Counted from the stretch's first letter, positions 25,628-36,260 are shown. The stretch: DNA of 64,000 nucleotides from Patulibacter defluvii (GCF_034096925.1 NZ_JAWZSQ010000014.1:62001-126000); one strand, 5' to 3'. Made by a program: numbers and translations. The notes: generated from the sequence alone by a model not told the origin.

Positions 25628-25762
25628 TCAGAGAAAGGCACGACCGAGTGCGTAGCCGATGGCGAAGAACACGAGGATGACCAGGGCCACGACCACGGCG
25701 ACGCCGAGGACCAGGCGCAGCACCGGGAGGGACTCGTCGTGGCGGGGGTCGGTCGGGGACAT
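25628..25762 (-). CDS. 44-residue single-pass membrane protein
   Basis: A short frame reading MSPTDPRHDESLPVLRLVLG..., with one membrane helix (about 17-38, VVVALVILVFFAIGYALG). It begins 15 bases after the folC stop and lies between folC and the zinc-ribbon membrane gene on the same strand, so it is probably co-transcribed with them. No Shine-Dalgarno is obvious. Function unknown; the clear hydrophilic-helix layout supports a real gene. Confidence 0.6.
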   Translation of the reverse strand: MSPTDPRHDESLPVLRLVLGVAVVVALVILVFFAIGYALGRAFL

Positions 25763-25777
25763 GGGACGGGGATGGGA

Positions 25778-27148
25778 TCAGAACGCGGAGGCCGGCCCGG
25801 CGCCCGGCCCGCGGTGCAGGTCGGCCAGCAGGTGCAGCGATCCGGTGGCGAGCACGGTACCGCCCGCCCCGGCCAGTGTACGGGCTCGACGGAGGCCCTC
25901 GTGCGGATCGGCGGCGGTCTCGACCGGCCGGCCGGGCAGCGCGCGGGTCACGAAGGCGGCCAGCTCGGCCGCCGGCAGCGCGCGCGGATTGGCCGGCGCG
26001 ACGCAGACGACGCGGTCGCACCAGCGGTCGAGGGCCCGCACCATCGCGGCCGGGTCCTTGTCGGCCAGCACGCCGAGCAGCGCGACCAGCGGCCGCCGCG
26101 GCGGGGCCGCGTCGAGGGCGTCGGCCAGCGCGGCCATCCCGGCCTCGTTGTGGGCCCCGTCGTGGATCACGGTCGGCCGCTCGGGACCGCCCGGATCGAC
26201 CGTCTGGAAGCGGCCGGGGACGACGATCCCGGCCGCCAGGTCGCGGGCGGCGGCGGGGTCGGCGGCGCCGAGGTGGGCGTCGACGGCGGCCATCGCCGTG
26301 GCCAGGTTCCGGCGCTGGAAGAGCGCGCCGCCGGCGCTCGCGCCGCCCGCGGCGGCCGGGCCGGTGCCGGGGGTCGGGACGTCGGCCCCGGGGTCGGCGG
26401 CGGCGCGGACGATCGTGGCGCCGCGCTCGGCCGCCACCCGCTCGGCGACCGCCAGCGCGTCGGCCGGCAGCCCGTCGCCGAGCACCAGGGTCCCGCCGGG
26501 CCGCAGCACCTCGACCTTCTCGGCGGCGATCGCGGCGGTCGTCTCCCCCAGCCAGCGGGTGTGCTCGAGGGCGATGCTGGTGAGGACCGCGACCCGCGGG
26601 TCGGCGGCCGCGGCCGGATCGCGCGGCAGCACGTTGGTGGCGTCCCAGCGGCCGCCGAGGCCGGCCTCGATCACCGCGCAGTCGACGCCGGCGTCGGCGA
26701 AGGCCAGGTAGGCGGCGGCGGTGATCGCCTCGAACTGGGTGACCGGGTCCTCGCCGTTCCAGTCGCCGCCGGCGTCGGCCGGGCGCCGCTCCAGCTCGGC
26801 GGCGGCGTCGCGGACCCGGGCGACGGCGGCGGCGAAGGGGCCCGCGGCCAGCGGCGCGCCGCCGATCTGGACCCGCTCGGCGAAGCGGACCAGGTGCGGC
26901 GAGACGTAGGCCCCGGCGCGGACGCCGCGCCGCTCCAGCAGCGCGGCGGCGAAGGTCACCGTCGAGGTCTTGCCGTTGCTGCCGACGACGTGGATCGCCC
27001 GGAAGCGCTCCTGCGGCCGGCCGAGCAGCTCCAGCAGCGCCCGCATCCGCCCGAGCCCGGGCCGGATCCCGAACAGCTCGCGCTCGAGCAGCCACCGGTC
27101 GGGGTCCCACGCCGCCCCGGCGCCGGCGGCTCCGGTGGCGATGGTCAC
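25778..27148 (-). CDS. folC: Folylpolyglutamate synthase / dihydrofolate synthase
   Basis: Encodes 456 residues of the Mur-ligase-like family: P-loop VVGSNGKTST, the SPHL motif (AYVSPHLVRFAERVQI), VIEAGLGGRWDATNV, the metal-binding region with TSIALEHTRWLG, and the C-terminal domain start PTVIHDGAHNEAGM. It adds glutamate to dihydropteroate and folates. The GTG start overlaps the valS stop by four bases (GTGA), the usual valS-folC arrangement. Confidence 0.95.
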   Translation of the reverse strand: MTIATGAAGAGAAWDPDRWLLERELFGIRPGLGRMRALLELLGRPQERFRAIHVVGSNGKTSTVTFAAALLERRGVRAGAYVSPHLVRFAERVQIGGAPLAAGPFAAAVARVRDAAAELERRPADAGGDWNGEDPVTQFEAITAAAYLAFADAGVDCAVIEAGLGGRWDATNVLPRDPAAAADPRVAVLTSIALEHTRWLGETTAAIAAEKVEVLRPGGTLVLGDGLPADALAVAERVAAERGATIVRAAADPGADVPTPGTGPAAAGGASAGGALFQRRNLATAMAAVDAHLGAADPAAARDLAAGIVVPGRFQTVDPGGPERPTVIHDGAHNEAGMAALADALDAAPPRRPLVALLGVLADKDPAAMVRALDRWCDRVVCVAPANPRALPAAELAAFVTRALPGRPVETAADPHEGLRRARTLAGAGGTVLATGSLHLLADLHRGPGAGPASAF

Positions 27149-29790
27149 AGGGTGCGCAGCTCTTCCCGCAGGCCGTCGAGCTTCGCCTGCTCGGCGGCGA
27201 CTACCTCGGCCGGCGCGCGCGAGGCGAACTTCTCGTTGCCCAGGCGGGCGGCGGTCCGCTCGATCTCAGCCTCGACCTCAGCTCGACGCTTGGCGATCCG
27301 GGCCCGCTCGGCCTCGGGATCGACGTGCTCGCCGGCCAGGATCGCCACCTGGCCGCCCGGCACCGCGACCAGCACCGCGTCGCCGGCCGCGTCGACCAGC
27401 TCCAGCCGCGCCAGCCGCGCGACGTGGGCGCGGGCCTCGTCGTCGTAGCCCTCGGCCTCCAGCCGCGCCGGCAGCAGCGGACCGGGCGGCACGTTGGCGC
27501 CGCTGCGCCACGAGCGGACGCCGCTGATCAGGTCGATCACGCGGCCCAGCTCGCGCTCGGCGTCGGGATCGAGCAGCGCGTCGTCGGGTGCCGGCAGCCG
27601 CGAGCCGGCCAGCAGCCCCGTGGTGATGCCGGTCCCCCCGGGCTGGGTGGACCCCAGTCTTCCCCAGGCCTCCTCGGTCACGAACGGGATCACCGGGTGG
27701 GCGATCTGCAGCGTCCGCCGCAGCGCCCAGGCCAGCACCCGTGCCAGGTCCGGGTCGTCGGCCGTGTCGCGGGCCTTGACCAGCTCCAGGTACCAGTCGC
27801 AGAGCTCGCCGTAGACGAAGTCGTAGAGCCCGAGCGCGGCCTTGGCGAAGTCGAACTCGTCGATCCGAGCCGCCGTCTCGCGCGCGATCCGCTCGGTCCG
27901 CGAGACGATCCAGCGGTCCTCCAGGCGGCTGACCGCGCCCGGACCACCATCGTCGGGCAGCGCGATCGCGGCGCCCTCCAGCCGGCCGGCGGCGAAGCGG
28001 ACCGCGTTCGAGAGCTTGGTGGTCAGCTGCCGGCCCTGGGCGATCTTCTCCTCGCTGAAGCGGACGTCCTGGGTCGAGGACATCGCCAGCAGCCCGAAGC
28101 GGACCGCGTCGGCGCCGTAGGCCGGGAAGACGCCCGGGTCGGCGCCCTTCTTCTTCGCGAAGACGGCCGGCCGCGGGCCGCCGTCGATCAGCGCCAGCGG
28201 GTCGATCCCGGTCCCAAGCGACTTGCTCATCCGGCGCCCGTCGGGGGCCTGGATCACGGAGTGGCAGTAGACGTCGGCGAACGGCACGTCGCCGGCGAAG
28301 CGGAGGCCCATCATCACCATCCGCGCCACCCACAGGAAGAGGATGTCGCGGGCGGTCGAGAGCACCGAGGTCGGGTAGAAGGTCCGCAGCTCGGGGGTCT
28401 GGTCGGGCCAGCCGAGGGTCGCGAACGGCCACAGCGCGGAGCTGAACCAGGTGTCGAGGACGTCGGGATCGCGCTCCCAGCCCTCGCCCTCCGGCGGCTC
28501 CAGCCCGCAGTGGACCTCGTCGCCCCGGTACCAGACGGGGATCTGGTGGCCCCACCAGAGCTGGCGGCTGAGCACCCACGGGCGGATCTCCTCCAGCCAC
28601 TGCAGGTAGCGGCGCTTCTGGCTCTCGGGGTGGATCCGGACCCGGCCGTCGACGACCGCGTCGATCGCCGGCCGCGCCAGCTCCTCCATCCGCATGAACC
28701 ACTGCAGCGACAGCAGCGGCTCGATCCGCTCGCCCGAGCGGTGGCTGAAGGGGACGGTGTGGGTGTATTCCTGCTCGCCCCGCAGCTGGCCCTGCTCGCG
28801 CAGCGCGGCGACGATCGCGGTCCGCGCCTCGGCCGCCGACAGGCCCTCGAACTGGGGCGCGTAGCCGCCGGTGATCCGGCCGTCCTCGTCGATGCAGCTG
28901 AGCTTCTCGAGCCCGTGGCGCTGGCCGATCTCGAAGTCGTTCGGGTCGTGGCCGGGCGTGATCTTCAGGCAGCCGGTGCCGAAGTCGGTCTTGACGTAGT
29001 CGTCGGCGACGATCGGCAGCTCGCGTCCGACCAGCGGCAGCGTCACCGTCTTGCCGACCAGCGACGCGAACCGCTCGTCCTCGGGGTGGACGGCGACGGC
29101 GACGTCGGCCAGCATCGTCTCCGGCCGCACGGTCGCGACGACGACCTCGCCCGAGCCGTCGCTCAGCGGGTAGGCGATCTCGTAGAGCGCGTCGGTGACC
29201 TCGCGGTCCTCGACCTCGAGGTCGGAGATCGCCGAGCGCGAGCCGGGATCCCAGTTGACCAGGTAGGTGCCGCGGTAGATCAGTCCCTGCTCGTAGAGCG
29301 CCACGAAGACCTGCTGGACGGCGCGCGCGTAGCCCTCGTCCATCGTGAACCGCTCGTGCTCGTAGTCGGCCGAGACGCCGAGCCGCCGGAACTGGTTGAT
29401 GATCGTGCCGCCGTACTGCTGGCGCCAGGCCTGGGTCCGCTCGACGAACGCCTCGCGGCCGATCAGCTCGCGGCTGCTGCCCTCGTCGCGCAGCTGCTGC
29501 TCGACCTTGGTCTGGGTCGCGATCCCGGCGTGGTCGGTGCCGATCGTCCAGCGGGTGTTGCGCCCGCGCATCCGGTTGAGGCGGATCAGGACGTCCTGGA
29601 TCGACCCGTTGAGGGCGTGGCCCATGTGCAGCGCGCCGGTCACGTTCGGCGGCGGGATCGCGATCGAGAAGCTGTCGGCCGGATCGCCGTCGGGGTCGCC
29701 GGCGAAGACGCCCGCCGACTCCCAGCGTTCGAACACCGCCGGCTCGGACTCGGCCGGTTCGTAGCGCGTCGGATCCTGCGTCTCGGACAT
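27145..29790 (-). CDS. valS: Valyl-tRNA synthetase
   Basis: Encodes 881 residues. The class I HIGH-type motif is HMGHALN in PPNVTGALHMGHALN, and the KMSKS-type motif is RMSKSLG. A large CP1 editing domain (about 150-390) removes misactivated threonine. The C terminus is a coiled coil (AKRRAEVEAEIERTAARLG), as in ValS. A TAGACT box nine bases upstream of the ATG (29800-29805) suggests a very short leader; no T-box is visible. Confidence 0.97.
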   Translation of the reverse strand: MSETQDPTRYEPAESEPAVFERWESAGVFAGDPDGDPADSFSIAIPPPNVTGALHMGHALNGSIQDVLIRLNRMRGRNTRWTIGTDHAGIATQTKVEQQLRDEGSSRELIGREAFVERTQAWRQQYGGTIINQFRRLGVSADYEHERFTMDEGYARAVQQVFVALYEQGLIYRGTYLVNWDPGSRSAISDLEVEDREVTDALYEIAYPLSDGSGEVVVATVRPETMLADVAVAVHPEDERFASLVGKTVTLPLVGRELPIVADDYVKTDFGTGCLKITPGHDPNDFEIGQRHGLEKLSCIDEDGRITGGYAPQFEGLSAAEARTAIVAALREQGQLRGEQEYTHTVPFSHRSGERIEPLLSLQWFMRMEELARPAIDAVVDGRVRIHPESQKRRYLQWLEEIRPWVLSRQLWWGHQIPVWYRGDEVHCGLEPPEGEGWERDPDVLDTWFSSALWPFATLGWPDQTPELRTFYPTSVLSTARDILFLWVARMVMMGLRFAGDVPFADVYCHSVIQAPDGRRMSKSLGTGIDPLALIDGGPRPAVFAKKKGADPGVFPAYGADAVRFGLLAMSSTQDVRFSEEKIAQGRQLTTKLSNAVRFAAGRLEGAAIALPDDGGPGAVSRLEDRWIVSRTERIARETAARIDEFDFAKAALGLYDFVYGELCDWYLELVKARDTADDPDLARVLAWALRRTLQIAHPVIPFVTEEAWGRLGSTQPGGTGITTGLLAGSRLPAPDDALLDPDAERELGRVIDLISGVRSWRSGANVPPGPLLPARLEAEGYDDEARAHVARLARLELVDAAGDAVLVAVPGGQVAILAGEHVDPEAERARIAKRRAEVEAEIERTAARLGNEKFASRAPAEVVAAEQAKLDGLREELRTL

Positions 29791-29799
29791 GAACGAGCC

Positions 29800-29805
29800 A
29801 GTCTA
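29800..29805 (-). promoter_or_regulatory. -10 box for valS
   Basis: TAGACT on the minus strand, nine bases before the valS ATG, would give a leader of only a few bases. It lies in an 81-base gap opposite the divergent -10 box at 29860. Confidence 0.4.
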
Positions 29806-29859
29806 GGCCGCGGATCGGGAACTCGGCGGCCGGGCGCATCCGGCGGCGCCGCTCGCGCG

Positions 29860-29865
29860 TAGGGT
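29860..29865 (+). promoter_or_regulatory. Leaderless-type -10 box for the lipid-modification operon
   Basis: TAGGGT lies 6 bases before the ATG at 29872, the leaderless spacing. Confidence 0.45.
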
Positions 29866-29871
29866 CCAGCG

Positions 29872-30699
29872 ATGGACGTCCACGTCGATCGTCACCCCGC
29901 CCGCGCCGCCAACCCCGCCGCCGCGCCGCTGCTGCTGCTCCACGGCCTCGGCGGCGACCGCCACAGCTGGCGGCCCGTGCTCGACGGCCTGCGGGCCGAG
30001 CGCGAGGTGCTGGTGGCCGAGCTGCCCGGCTTCGGCGCGTCGCCGCCGCTGCCGGCCCCGCTCGAGCCGACGCCGCGGGCGCTCGCGCGGTCGATCGCCG
30101 CCGCGCTCGACCAGCTCGGGGTCGACCGGCCGCACGTCGCGGGGGTCTCGCTCGGCGGCTGGACCGCGCTCGAGCTGGCGCTGCTCGGCCACGCCCGCTC
30201 GGTCGTCGCGCTCGCCCCGGCCGGGTTCTGGTCGCGGCCGCTCGACCCGTCGTCGGGCGGGGCGCGGCGGGCGGGCCGGCGGGCCGCGCCGCTGCTGCCG
30301 CTGCTGCTGTCGCTGCCGCCGCTGCGGGCGCGGGTGCTCGGCGGCGTGCTCGGGGGTCCGGGCCGCTTCGGTCGCGCCGACGCCCTGGCGCTCGTGCGCG
30401 GCTACGTGGCGGCGCCCGACTTCGAGCGGGTCGACGCCGCGATGCGGGCCAACGTCTTCGCCCGCGACCAGCTGGCCGAGCTCGCCGCGCGGCTGCCGGT
30501 GCACCTGGTCTGGTGCGGGCGCGACCGGCTGGTGACGCCGCCGCGCGCCCCGCTGCCGGCGGCGGTCCACCAGCACCGGCTGGCCGAGGCCGGTCACCTG
30601 CCGATGTTCGACGACCCGGCCGCGGTGATCGGGCTGGTGGCGGCGGCGACCGCGGCCGCCGACCGCGCACCGCTACCCGACCCCGTCGGCGAACGCTGA
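29872..30699 (+). CDS. Alpha/beta hydrolase
   Basis: Encodes 275 residues. The fold shows LLLLHGLGGDRHSW (oxyanion region), the nucleophile elbow GVSLGGW, an aspartate in HLVWCGRDRLVTP and a histidine in EAGHLPMFDDP, a complete Ser-Asp-His triad. It begins the four-gene operon with the FAD oxidoreductase, DUF1365 and a cyclopropane synthase-like enzyme, so a lipid ester or thioester substrate is plausible. Its TGA overlaps the next ATG by one base. Confidence 0.88.
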   Translation: MDVHVDRHPARAANPAAAPLLLLHGLGGDRHSWRPVLDGLRAEREVLVAELPGFGASPPLPAPLEPTPRALARSIAAALDQLGVDRPHVAGVSLGGWTALELALLGHARSVVALAPAGFWSRPLDPSSGGARRAGRRAAPLLPLLLSLPPLRARVLGGVLGGPGRFGRADALALVRGYVAAPDFERVDAAMRANVFARDQLAELAARLPVHLVWCGRDRLVTPPRAPLPAAVHQHRLAEAGHLPMFDDPAAVIGLVAAATAAADRAPLPDPVGER

Positions 30700-31988
30700 T
30701 GCGGATCGCGATCGTCGGCAGCGGGATCTCCGGCCTGGCCTGCGCGCACGCGCTGCGCGAGCGCCACGACGTGGTCCTGCTCGAGGCCGACGATCGCGCC
30801 GGCGGCCACGCCCACACCCATGAGCTGACGCTGGTCGGGCGGCGGCTGCGGGTCGACTCCGGGTTCATCGTCTGCAACGACCGCACCTACCCCGGCTTCC
30901 TGGGCCTGCTGCGCGAGCTCGGCGTGCCGCTGCGCGAGACCTCGATGAGCTTCTCGGTCAGCGCGCGCGAGCACGACTTCGAGTACCACGGCGACTCGCT
31001 CTCAGGGCTCTTCGCCCAGCGCCGCAACGCGCTCGACCCGCGCTTCCTGCGGATGGTCGCGGAGTACGCGCGCTTCAACCGGGTCGCCCGCCGGGTCCTG
31101 GAGCAGGGCGACGAGACGACGTCGCTGCGCGAGCTGCTCCGCCGCGAGCGCTTCTCGCCCTGGTTCGCCGAGCGGCTGATCGTGCCCCAGGCGAGCGCCG
31201 TCTGGTCGGCCGACCCGGAGCAGCTGTGGTCGTTCCCGGCGCTGTTCCTGCTCCGCTTCTTCGCCAACCACGGGATGCTGTCGCTGCGCGACCGGCCGAC
31301 CTGGCTGACGGTCGACGGCGGCTCGGCCCGCTACGTCGAGGCGCTGCTGGCGCCGTTCGGCGAACGGCTGCGGCTGTCGGCGCCGGTGACCGGCGTCGCC
31401 CGCCGCGACGACCACGTGCTGGTGCGGGTCGGCGACCGCCCACCCGAGCGGTTCGACCACGTCGTGCTGGCCTGCCACGGCGACCAGGCGCTGGCGCTGC
31501 TCGAGGATCCGACGGCGGCCGAGAGCGCGATCCTCGGCGCCTTCCCGTACCGCGAGAACCGCGCGACCCTGCACCACGACCGCCGGCTGCTGCCGCGGCG
31601 GCGGCGGGCCTGGTCGAGCTGGAACGCCCACCTGCTGGAGCGGCCGAAGCCCGCCCCGACGGTGACCTACGACCTGCACCGGCTCCAGGGCCTGCCGGCG
31701 CTGCCGGACGACCAGCGGCTGCTGGTCACGCTGAACCTGGACGAGGCGATCGCCCCCGCGGCGGTGCTGCGGCGGATGACCTACCAGCACCCGGTCTTCA
31801 CCAGCGCCGGCCTCGCCGCGCAGCGTCGCTGGGGCGAGATCTCCGGCGGCCTCCGCGAGCGCGGCCGGACGCACTTCTGCGGCGCCTACTGGCGCTGGGG
31901 GTTCCACGAGGACGGCTGCTGGAGCGGGCTGCGGGTCGCCCGGGCCCTCGGCGGCCGGCGGCTGGCCGCCGCGGAGGTCGTCGCGTGA
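30699..31988 (+). CDS. FAD-dependent amine-oxidase-like oxidoreductase
   Basis: Encodes 429 residues. The dinucleotide motif is IAIVGSGISGLACAHALRE followed by E and ADDRAGGHAHTHE, then DSGFIVCNDRTYPGFL. The C terminus has the FAD-contact segment FCGAYWRWGFHEDGCWSGL. This family is nearly always encoded with DUF1365 and a cyclopropane fatty acid synthase-like methyltransferase, and is believed to oxidise or desaturate unusual fatty acyl chains; the exact reaction here is inference. Four-base GTGA overlap with the next gene. Confidence 0.9.
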   Translation: MRIAIVGSGISGLACAHALRERHDVVLLEADDRAGGHAHTHELTLVGRRLRVDSGFIVCNDRTYPGFLGLLRELGVPLRETSMSFSVSAREHDFEYHGDSLSGLFAQRRNALDPRFLRMVAEYARFNRVARRVLEQGDETTSLRELLRRERFSPWFAERLIVPQASAVWSADPEQLWSFPALFLLRFFANHGMLSLRDRPTWLTVDGGSARYVEALLAPFGERLRLSAPVTGVARRDDHVLVRVGDRPPERFDHVVLACHGDQALALLEDPTAAESAILGAFPYRENRATLHHDRRLLPRRRRAWSSWNAHLLERPKPAPTVTYDLHRLQGLPALPDDQRLLVTLNLDEAIAPAAVLRRMTYQHPVFTSAGLAAQRRWGEISGGLRERGRTHFCGAYWRWGFHEDGCWSGLRVARALGGRRLAAAEVVA

Positions 31989-32764
31989 CCGGCGGCGAGC
32001 CGTCGGCCGTCTACCTGGGCCGAATCAGCCACCGCCGCCACGCGCCCCAGGTCCACGCCTTCAGCTACCCGACGGCGATGCTCTACGTCTCGCTGGAGCA
32101 GCTGCCCGACGTGCTCGAACGGCACCGCGGCTGGGGCGTCGAGCGGCGGGCCCCGCTCGCCTTCCGCCGCCGCGATCACCACGGCGATCCGGCGGTCCCG
32201 CTCGACGAGGCGATCCGGCGGACGGTCGCCACCCGCTGCGGTCGTCGTCCACGGGGTCCGGTGCGGCTGCTGTTCCAGCCGCGGCTGCTCGGCCGCAGCT
32301 TCAACCCAGTCACCTTCGCCTACTGCTTCGGGGACGACGGCGTCACCCTCGAGGCGGTCCTCGCCGAGGTCACCAACACCCCGTGGGGCGAGCGCCACGC
32401 CTACGTGCTCGACGCCGCCCGCGCCGATCGCGAGGGCGACGCGCTCGCGGTCGGGCTCGACAAGGCCTTCCACGTCTCGCCGTTCATGGCGATCGACCAC
32501 CGCTACCGCTGGCGGACGACGATCCCCGGCCCGCGGCTACGGATCCACCTGGCCAGCGAGCGGGACGGGCGGCGCATCTTCGACGCCGGCCTCGACCTCG
32601 ACCGGCGCCCGCTCGACGCCGCCGGCCTGCGCGCCTACCTGCGCCACCAGCCGCTCGGCCCGTTCGCCGTCCTCGGCCGGATCTACGGCCAGGCGCTGCG
32701 GCTGGCCGCCCGCCGGGTCCCGATCCACCCCCACCCCGACCGCCAGGACCACGCCCGCCGATGA
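31985..32764 (+). CDS. DUF1365 family protein
   Basis: Encodes 259 residues from a GTG. Signature stretches are HAFSYPTAMLYVSLEQL, FNPVTFAYCFGDDG and KAFHVSPFMAIDHRYRW. The biochemical role of DUF1365 is not established, but it is a regular partner of the FAD oxidoreductase upstream and the methyltransferase downstream. The overlaps (GTGA upstream, ATGA downstream) imply fixed stoichiometry. Confidence 0.9.
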   Translation: MTGGEPSAVYLGRISHRRHAPQVHAFSYPTAMLYVSLEQLPDVLERHRGWGVERRAPLAFRRRDHHGDPAVPLDEAIRRTVATRCGRRPRGPVRLLFQPRLLGRSFNPVTFAYCFGDDGVTLEAVLAEVTNTPWGERHAYVLDAARADREGDALAVGLDKAFHVSPFMAIDHRYRWRTTIPGPRLRIHLASERDGRRIFDAGLDLDRRPLDAAGLRAYLRHQPLGPFAVLGRIYGQALRLAARRVPIHPHPDRQDHARR

Positions 32765-34008
32765 CCCCCGCCCCCGCCCGCGCGATCGCCCTCCGCCTGC
32801 TCTCCCGCACCACCGGCGGGACCCTCGTCGTCCGCGAGCCCGACGGCCGCGAGCACCGCTTCGGTGCGCCCGCGGGCCCGGGCCGGCCGCAGCGCGACGC
32901 GCGGCTGACGCTGCACGACGACGGCGTCTGGAGCGCGCTCCTGCGCGGGTCGCTGGGGATCGCGGAGAGCTACCGCGACGGCCGCTGGAGCAGCCCCGAC
33001 CTGGTCGCCCTGGTGGCGCTCGGCGCGCGCAACATGCCGGCCTTCGACCGCCTGCGGCTGCGGCTGGCCCCGCTGCTGCGCCCGGTCCAGGCGCTCCGCA
33101 ACGGCGCCCGCAACAGCATCGGGCGGTCACGGCGCCAGATCGCCGCCCACTACGACCTCTCCAACCAGCTCTTCGGGCTCTTCCTCGACCCGACGATGAG
33201 CTACTCCTGCGCGCTCTTCGAGCGGCCCGGGGCGACCCTCGAGGAGGCCCAGGTGGCGAAGCTCGACCTGCTCTGCCGCAAGCTCGACCTCGCCCCCGGC
33301 CAACGGCTGCTGGAGATCGGGACCGGCTGGGGCGCGCTGGCGATCCACGCCGCCCGCGAGTACGGGGTCCAGGTGACGACGACCACGATCAGCGCCGCCC
33401 AGCACGAGCTGGCGCGGCGGCGGATCGAGGCGGCCGGGCTCGGCGACCGGATCGAGCTGCGGCTGCAGGACTACCGCCAGCTGGAGGGCCGCTACGACCG
33501 GCTGGTGTCGGTCGAGATGATCGAGGCGGTCGGGTGGCGCGACCTGCCCACCTTCTTCCGCCGCTGCGACCGGCTGCTCGCCGACGACGGCCTGCTGGCG
33601 CTGCAGGCGATCACGATCGACGACCGCGCCTACGAGGCCGAGAAGCGCGGCCGCAGCTTCGTCAACCGGCTGATCTTCCCCGGCGGCTGCCTGCCGTCGT
33701 CGGCGGAGATCGCCCGCTGCGTCGCCCGCGAGACCCGGCTCCACCCGGTCGCGCTCGAGGACCTGACCCCGCACTACGCCGAGACCCTGCGCCGCTGGCG
33801 CGAGGCGTTCGCCGAGGCCGCCCCGGCGGTCGCCGCGCTCGGCTACGACGAGCGCTTCCGCCGCCTCTGGGACCTGTACCTGGCTTACTGCCAGGCCGGC
33901 TTCGAGGAGCGCCGGATCGGGCTGGTGCAGACGCTCCACGGCGGCCGCGACCACCGCTACGGCCTCTCGCGCGCGAACGCCGCGGCGGTCGAGCGGGCGC
34001 CGGTCTAG
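32761..34008 (+). CDS. Cyclopropane-fatty-acyl-phospholipid synthase-like methyltransferase
   Basis: Encodes 415 residues. The N-terminal lipid-binding part precedes the SAM-dependent domain: SAM motif LEIGTGWGALAIHAA, the NxMSYSCALF region (DPTMSYSCALFERPG), acidic motif SVEMIEAVGW and FPGGCLPS. It should transfer a methylene or methyl group from SAM to an unsaturated acyl chain in membrane lipid. The family includes cyclopropane, mid-chain-methyl and furan fatty acid enzymes, so the product is open. Its stop overlaps the stop of the convergent gene at CTAG. Confidence 0.92.
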   Translation: MTPAPARAIALRLLSRTTGGTLVVREPDGREHRFGAPAGPGRPQRDARLTLHDDGVWSALLRGSLGIAESYRDGRWSSPDLVALVALGARNMPAFDRLRLRLAPLLRPVQALRNGARNSIGRSRRQIAAHYDLSNQLFGLFLDPTMSYSCALFERPGATLEEAQVAKLDLLCRKLDLAPGQRLLEIGTGWGALAIHAAREYGVQVTTTTISAAQHELARRRIEAAGLGDRIELRLQDYRQLEGRYDRLVSVEMIEAVGWRDLPTFFRRCDRLLADDGLLALQAITIDDRAYEAEKRGRSFVNRLIFPGGCLPSSAEIARCVARETRLHPVALEDLTPHYAETLRRWREAFAEAAPAVAALGYDERFRRLWDLYLAYCQAGFEERRIGLVQTLHGGRDHRYGLSRANAAAVERAPV

Positions 34009-34298
34009 CGGCGCTTGCGGCCGACCTTGGCGCCGGCGGCGGTGAAGGCGGCCCGCTTGCCGAGCTTGACCAGGTCGAGCTTGGAAGCCAGTTCGCGGAC
34101 CTCGCGCCGCTGGCGCTCGGTCAGGTTGCCCGGCCGGCCGCGGCTCTGCCGCAGCAGCTCGGTCAGCCGCCGCCGCTCGCGCTCGCTCAGCTGGTCCTGC
34201 CAGTGGGCGTGCGTCTCGCGCAGCAGGTCGAGCAGCAGCAGCCAGGGGATGACCTTGCGGCCGACGACCCGACCGGCGCCGCGACGAATCAGGGACAT
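34005..34298 (-). CDS. Small basic protein of unknown function
   Basis: Encodes 97 residues, strongly basic, with a predicted amphipathic N-terminal segment (VIPWLLLLDLL) and charged helices (LSERERRRLTELLRQSRGR). I do not recognise a family. It lies 30 bases downstream of clpX on the same strand but also has its own leaderless-type TACGCT box at 34305-34310, 6 bases before the ATG. Confidence 0.65.
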   Translation of the reverse strand: MSLIRRGAGRVVGRKVIPWLLLLDLLRETHAHWQDQLSERERRRLTELLRQSRGRPGNLTERQRREVRELASKLDLVKLGKRAAFTAAGAKVGRKRR

Positions 34299-34328
34299 GC
34301 CGAGAGCGTACGGGGTCGCCGGCGGCGA

Positions 34329-35615
<1,287 letters not shown>

Positions 35616-35675
35616 CTCCGTCTCCTTCTCCGGTGCGTGCGTGTCGTGGTCGGGGGCCGGCGGGCGCCCGGGCCC

Positions 35676-36260
35676 TCAGGCCTTGTCGATCACCCGGTCG
35701 ATGATCCCGTAGGCCTTGGCCTCCTCGGGATCCATGAAGTAGTCGCGCTCGGTGTCACCCTTGACCTTCTCCAGCGGCTGGCCGGAGTGGGTGGCGATGA
35801 TCTCGTCGAGCTTTCCACGCAGGTCGATGATCTCCTTCGCGTGGATCTCGACGTCGGTCGCCTGGCCCTGGAAGCCGGAGCTGACCTGGTGGATCAGGAT
35901 CTTCGAGTTCGGCAGCGACATCCGCTTGCCCGGCGCGCCGCCGGAGAGGATCACCGCCCCCATCGACATCGCGATCCCGACGCAGATCGTCCGCACCTGC
36001 GGCTTGATGAACTGCATCGTGTCGTAGATCGCCAGGCCCGCGTACACCGACCCGCCGGGCGAGTTGATGTAGAGCGAGATGTCCTTGTCCTCGTCGTCGC
36101 TGGCGAGGTGCAGGAGCTGGGCGACGATCAGGTTCGCGATCTGGTCGTCGACCGGGGTCCCCAGGAAGATGATCCGCTCGTTGAGCAGGCGGCTGTAGAT
36201 GTCGAACGCGCGCTCGCCGCGCGACGTCTGCTCGACGACCATGGGGACCAGTGGACTCAT
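35676..36260 (-). CDS. clpP: ATP-dependent Clp protease proteolytic subunit
   Basis: Encodes 194 residues from the ATG giving MSPLVPMVVEQTSRGERAFD. The catalytic serine lies in GIAMSMGAVIL, the histidine in KILIHQ and the aspartate in the DTERDYF region, a full triad. INSPGGSVYAGLAIYDTM is canonical. It forms tetradecameric barrels with ClpX. Only one clpP is visible here, although many actinobacteria carry two in tandem. Confidence 0.96.
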   Translation of the reverse strand: MSPLVPMVVEQTSRGERAFDIYSRLLNERIIFLGTPVDDQIANLIVAQLLHLASDDEDKDISLYINSPGGSVYAGLAIYDTMQFIKPQVRTICVGIAMSMGAVILSGGAPGKRMSLPNSKILIHQVSSGFQGQATDVEIHAKEIIDLRGKLDEIIATHSGQPLEKVKGDTERDYFMDPEEAKAYGIIDRVIDKA

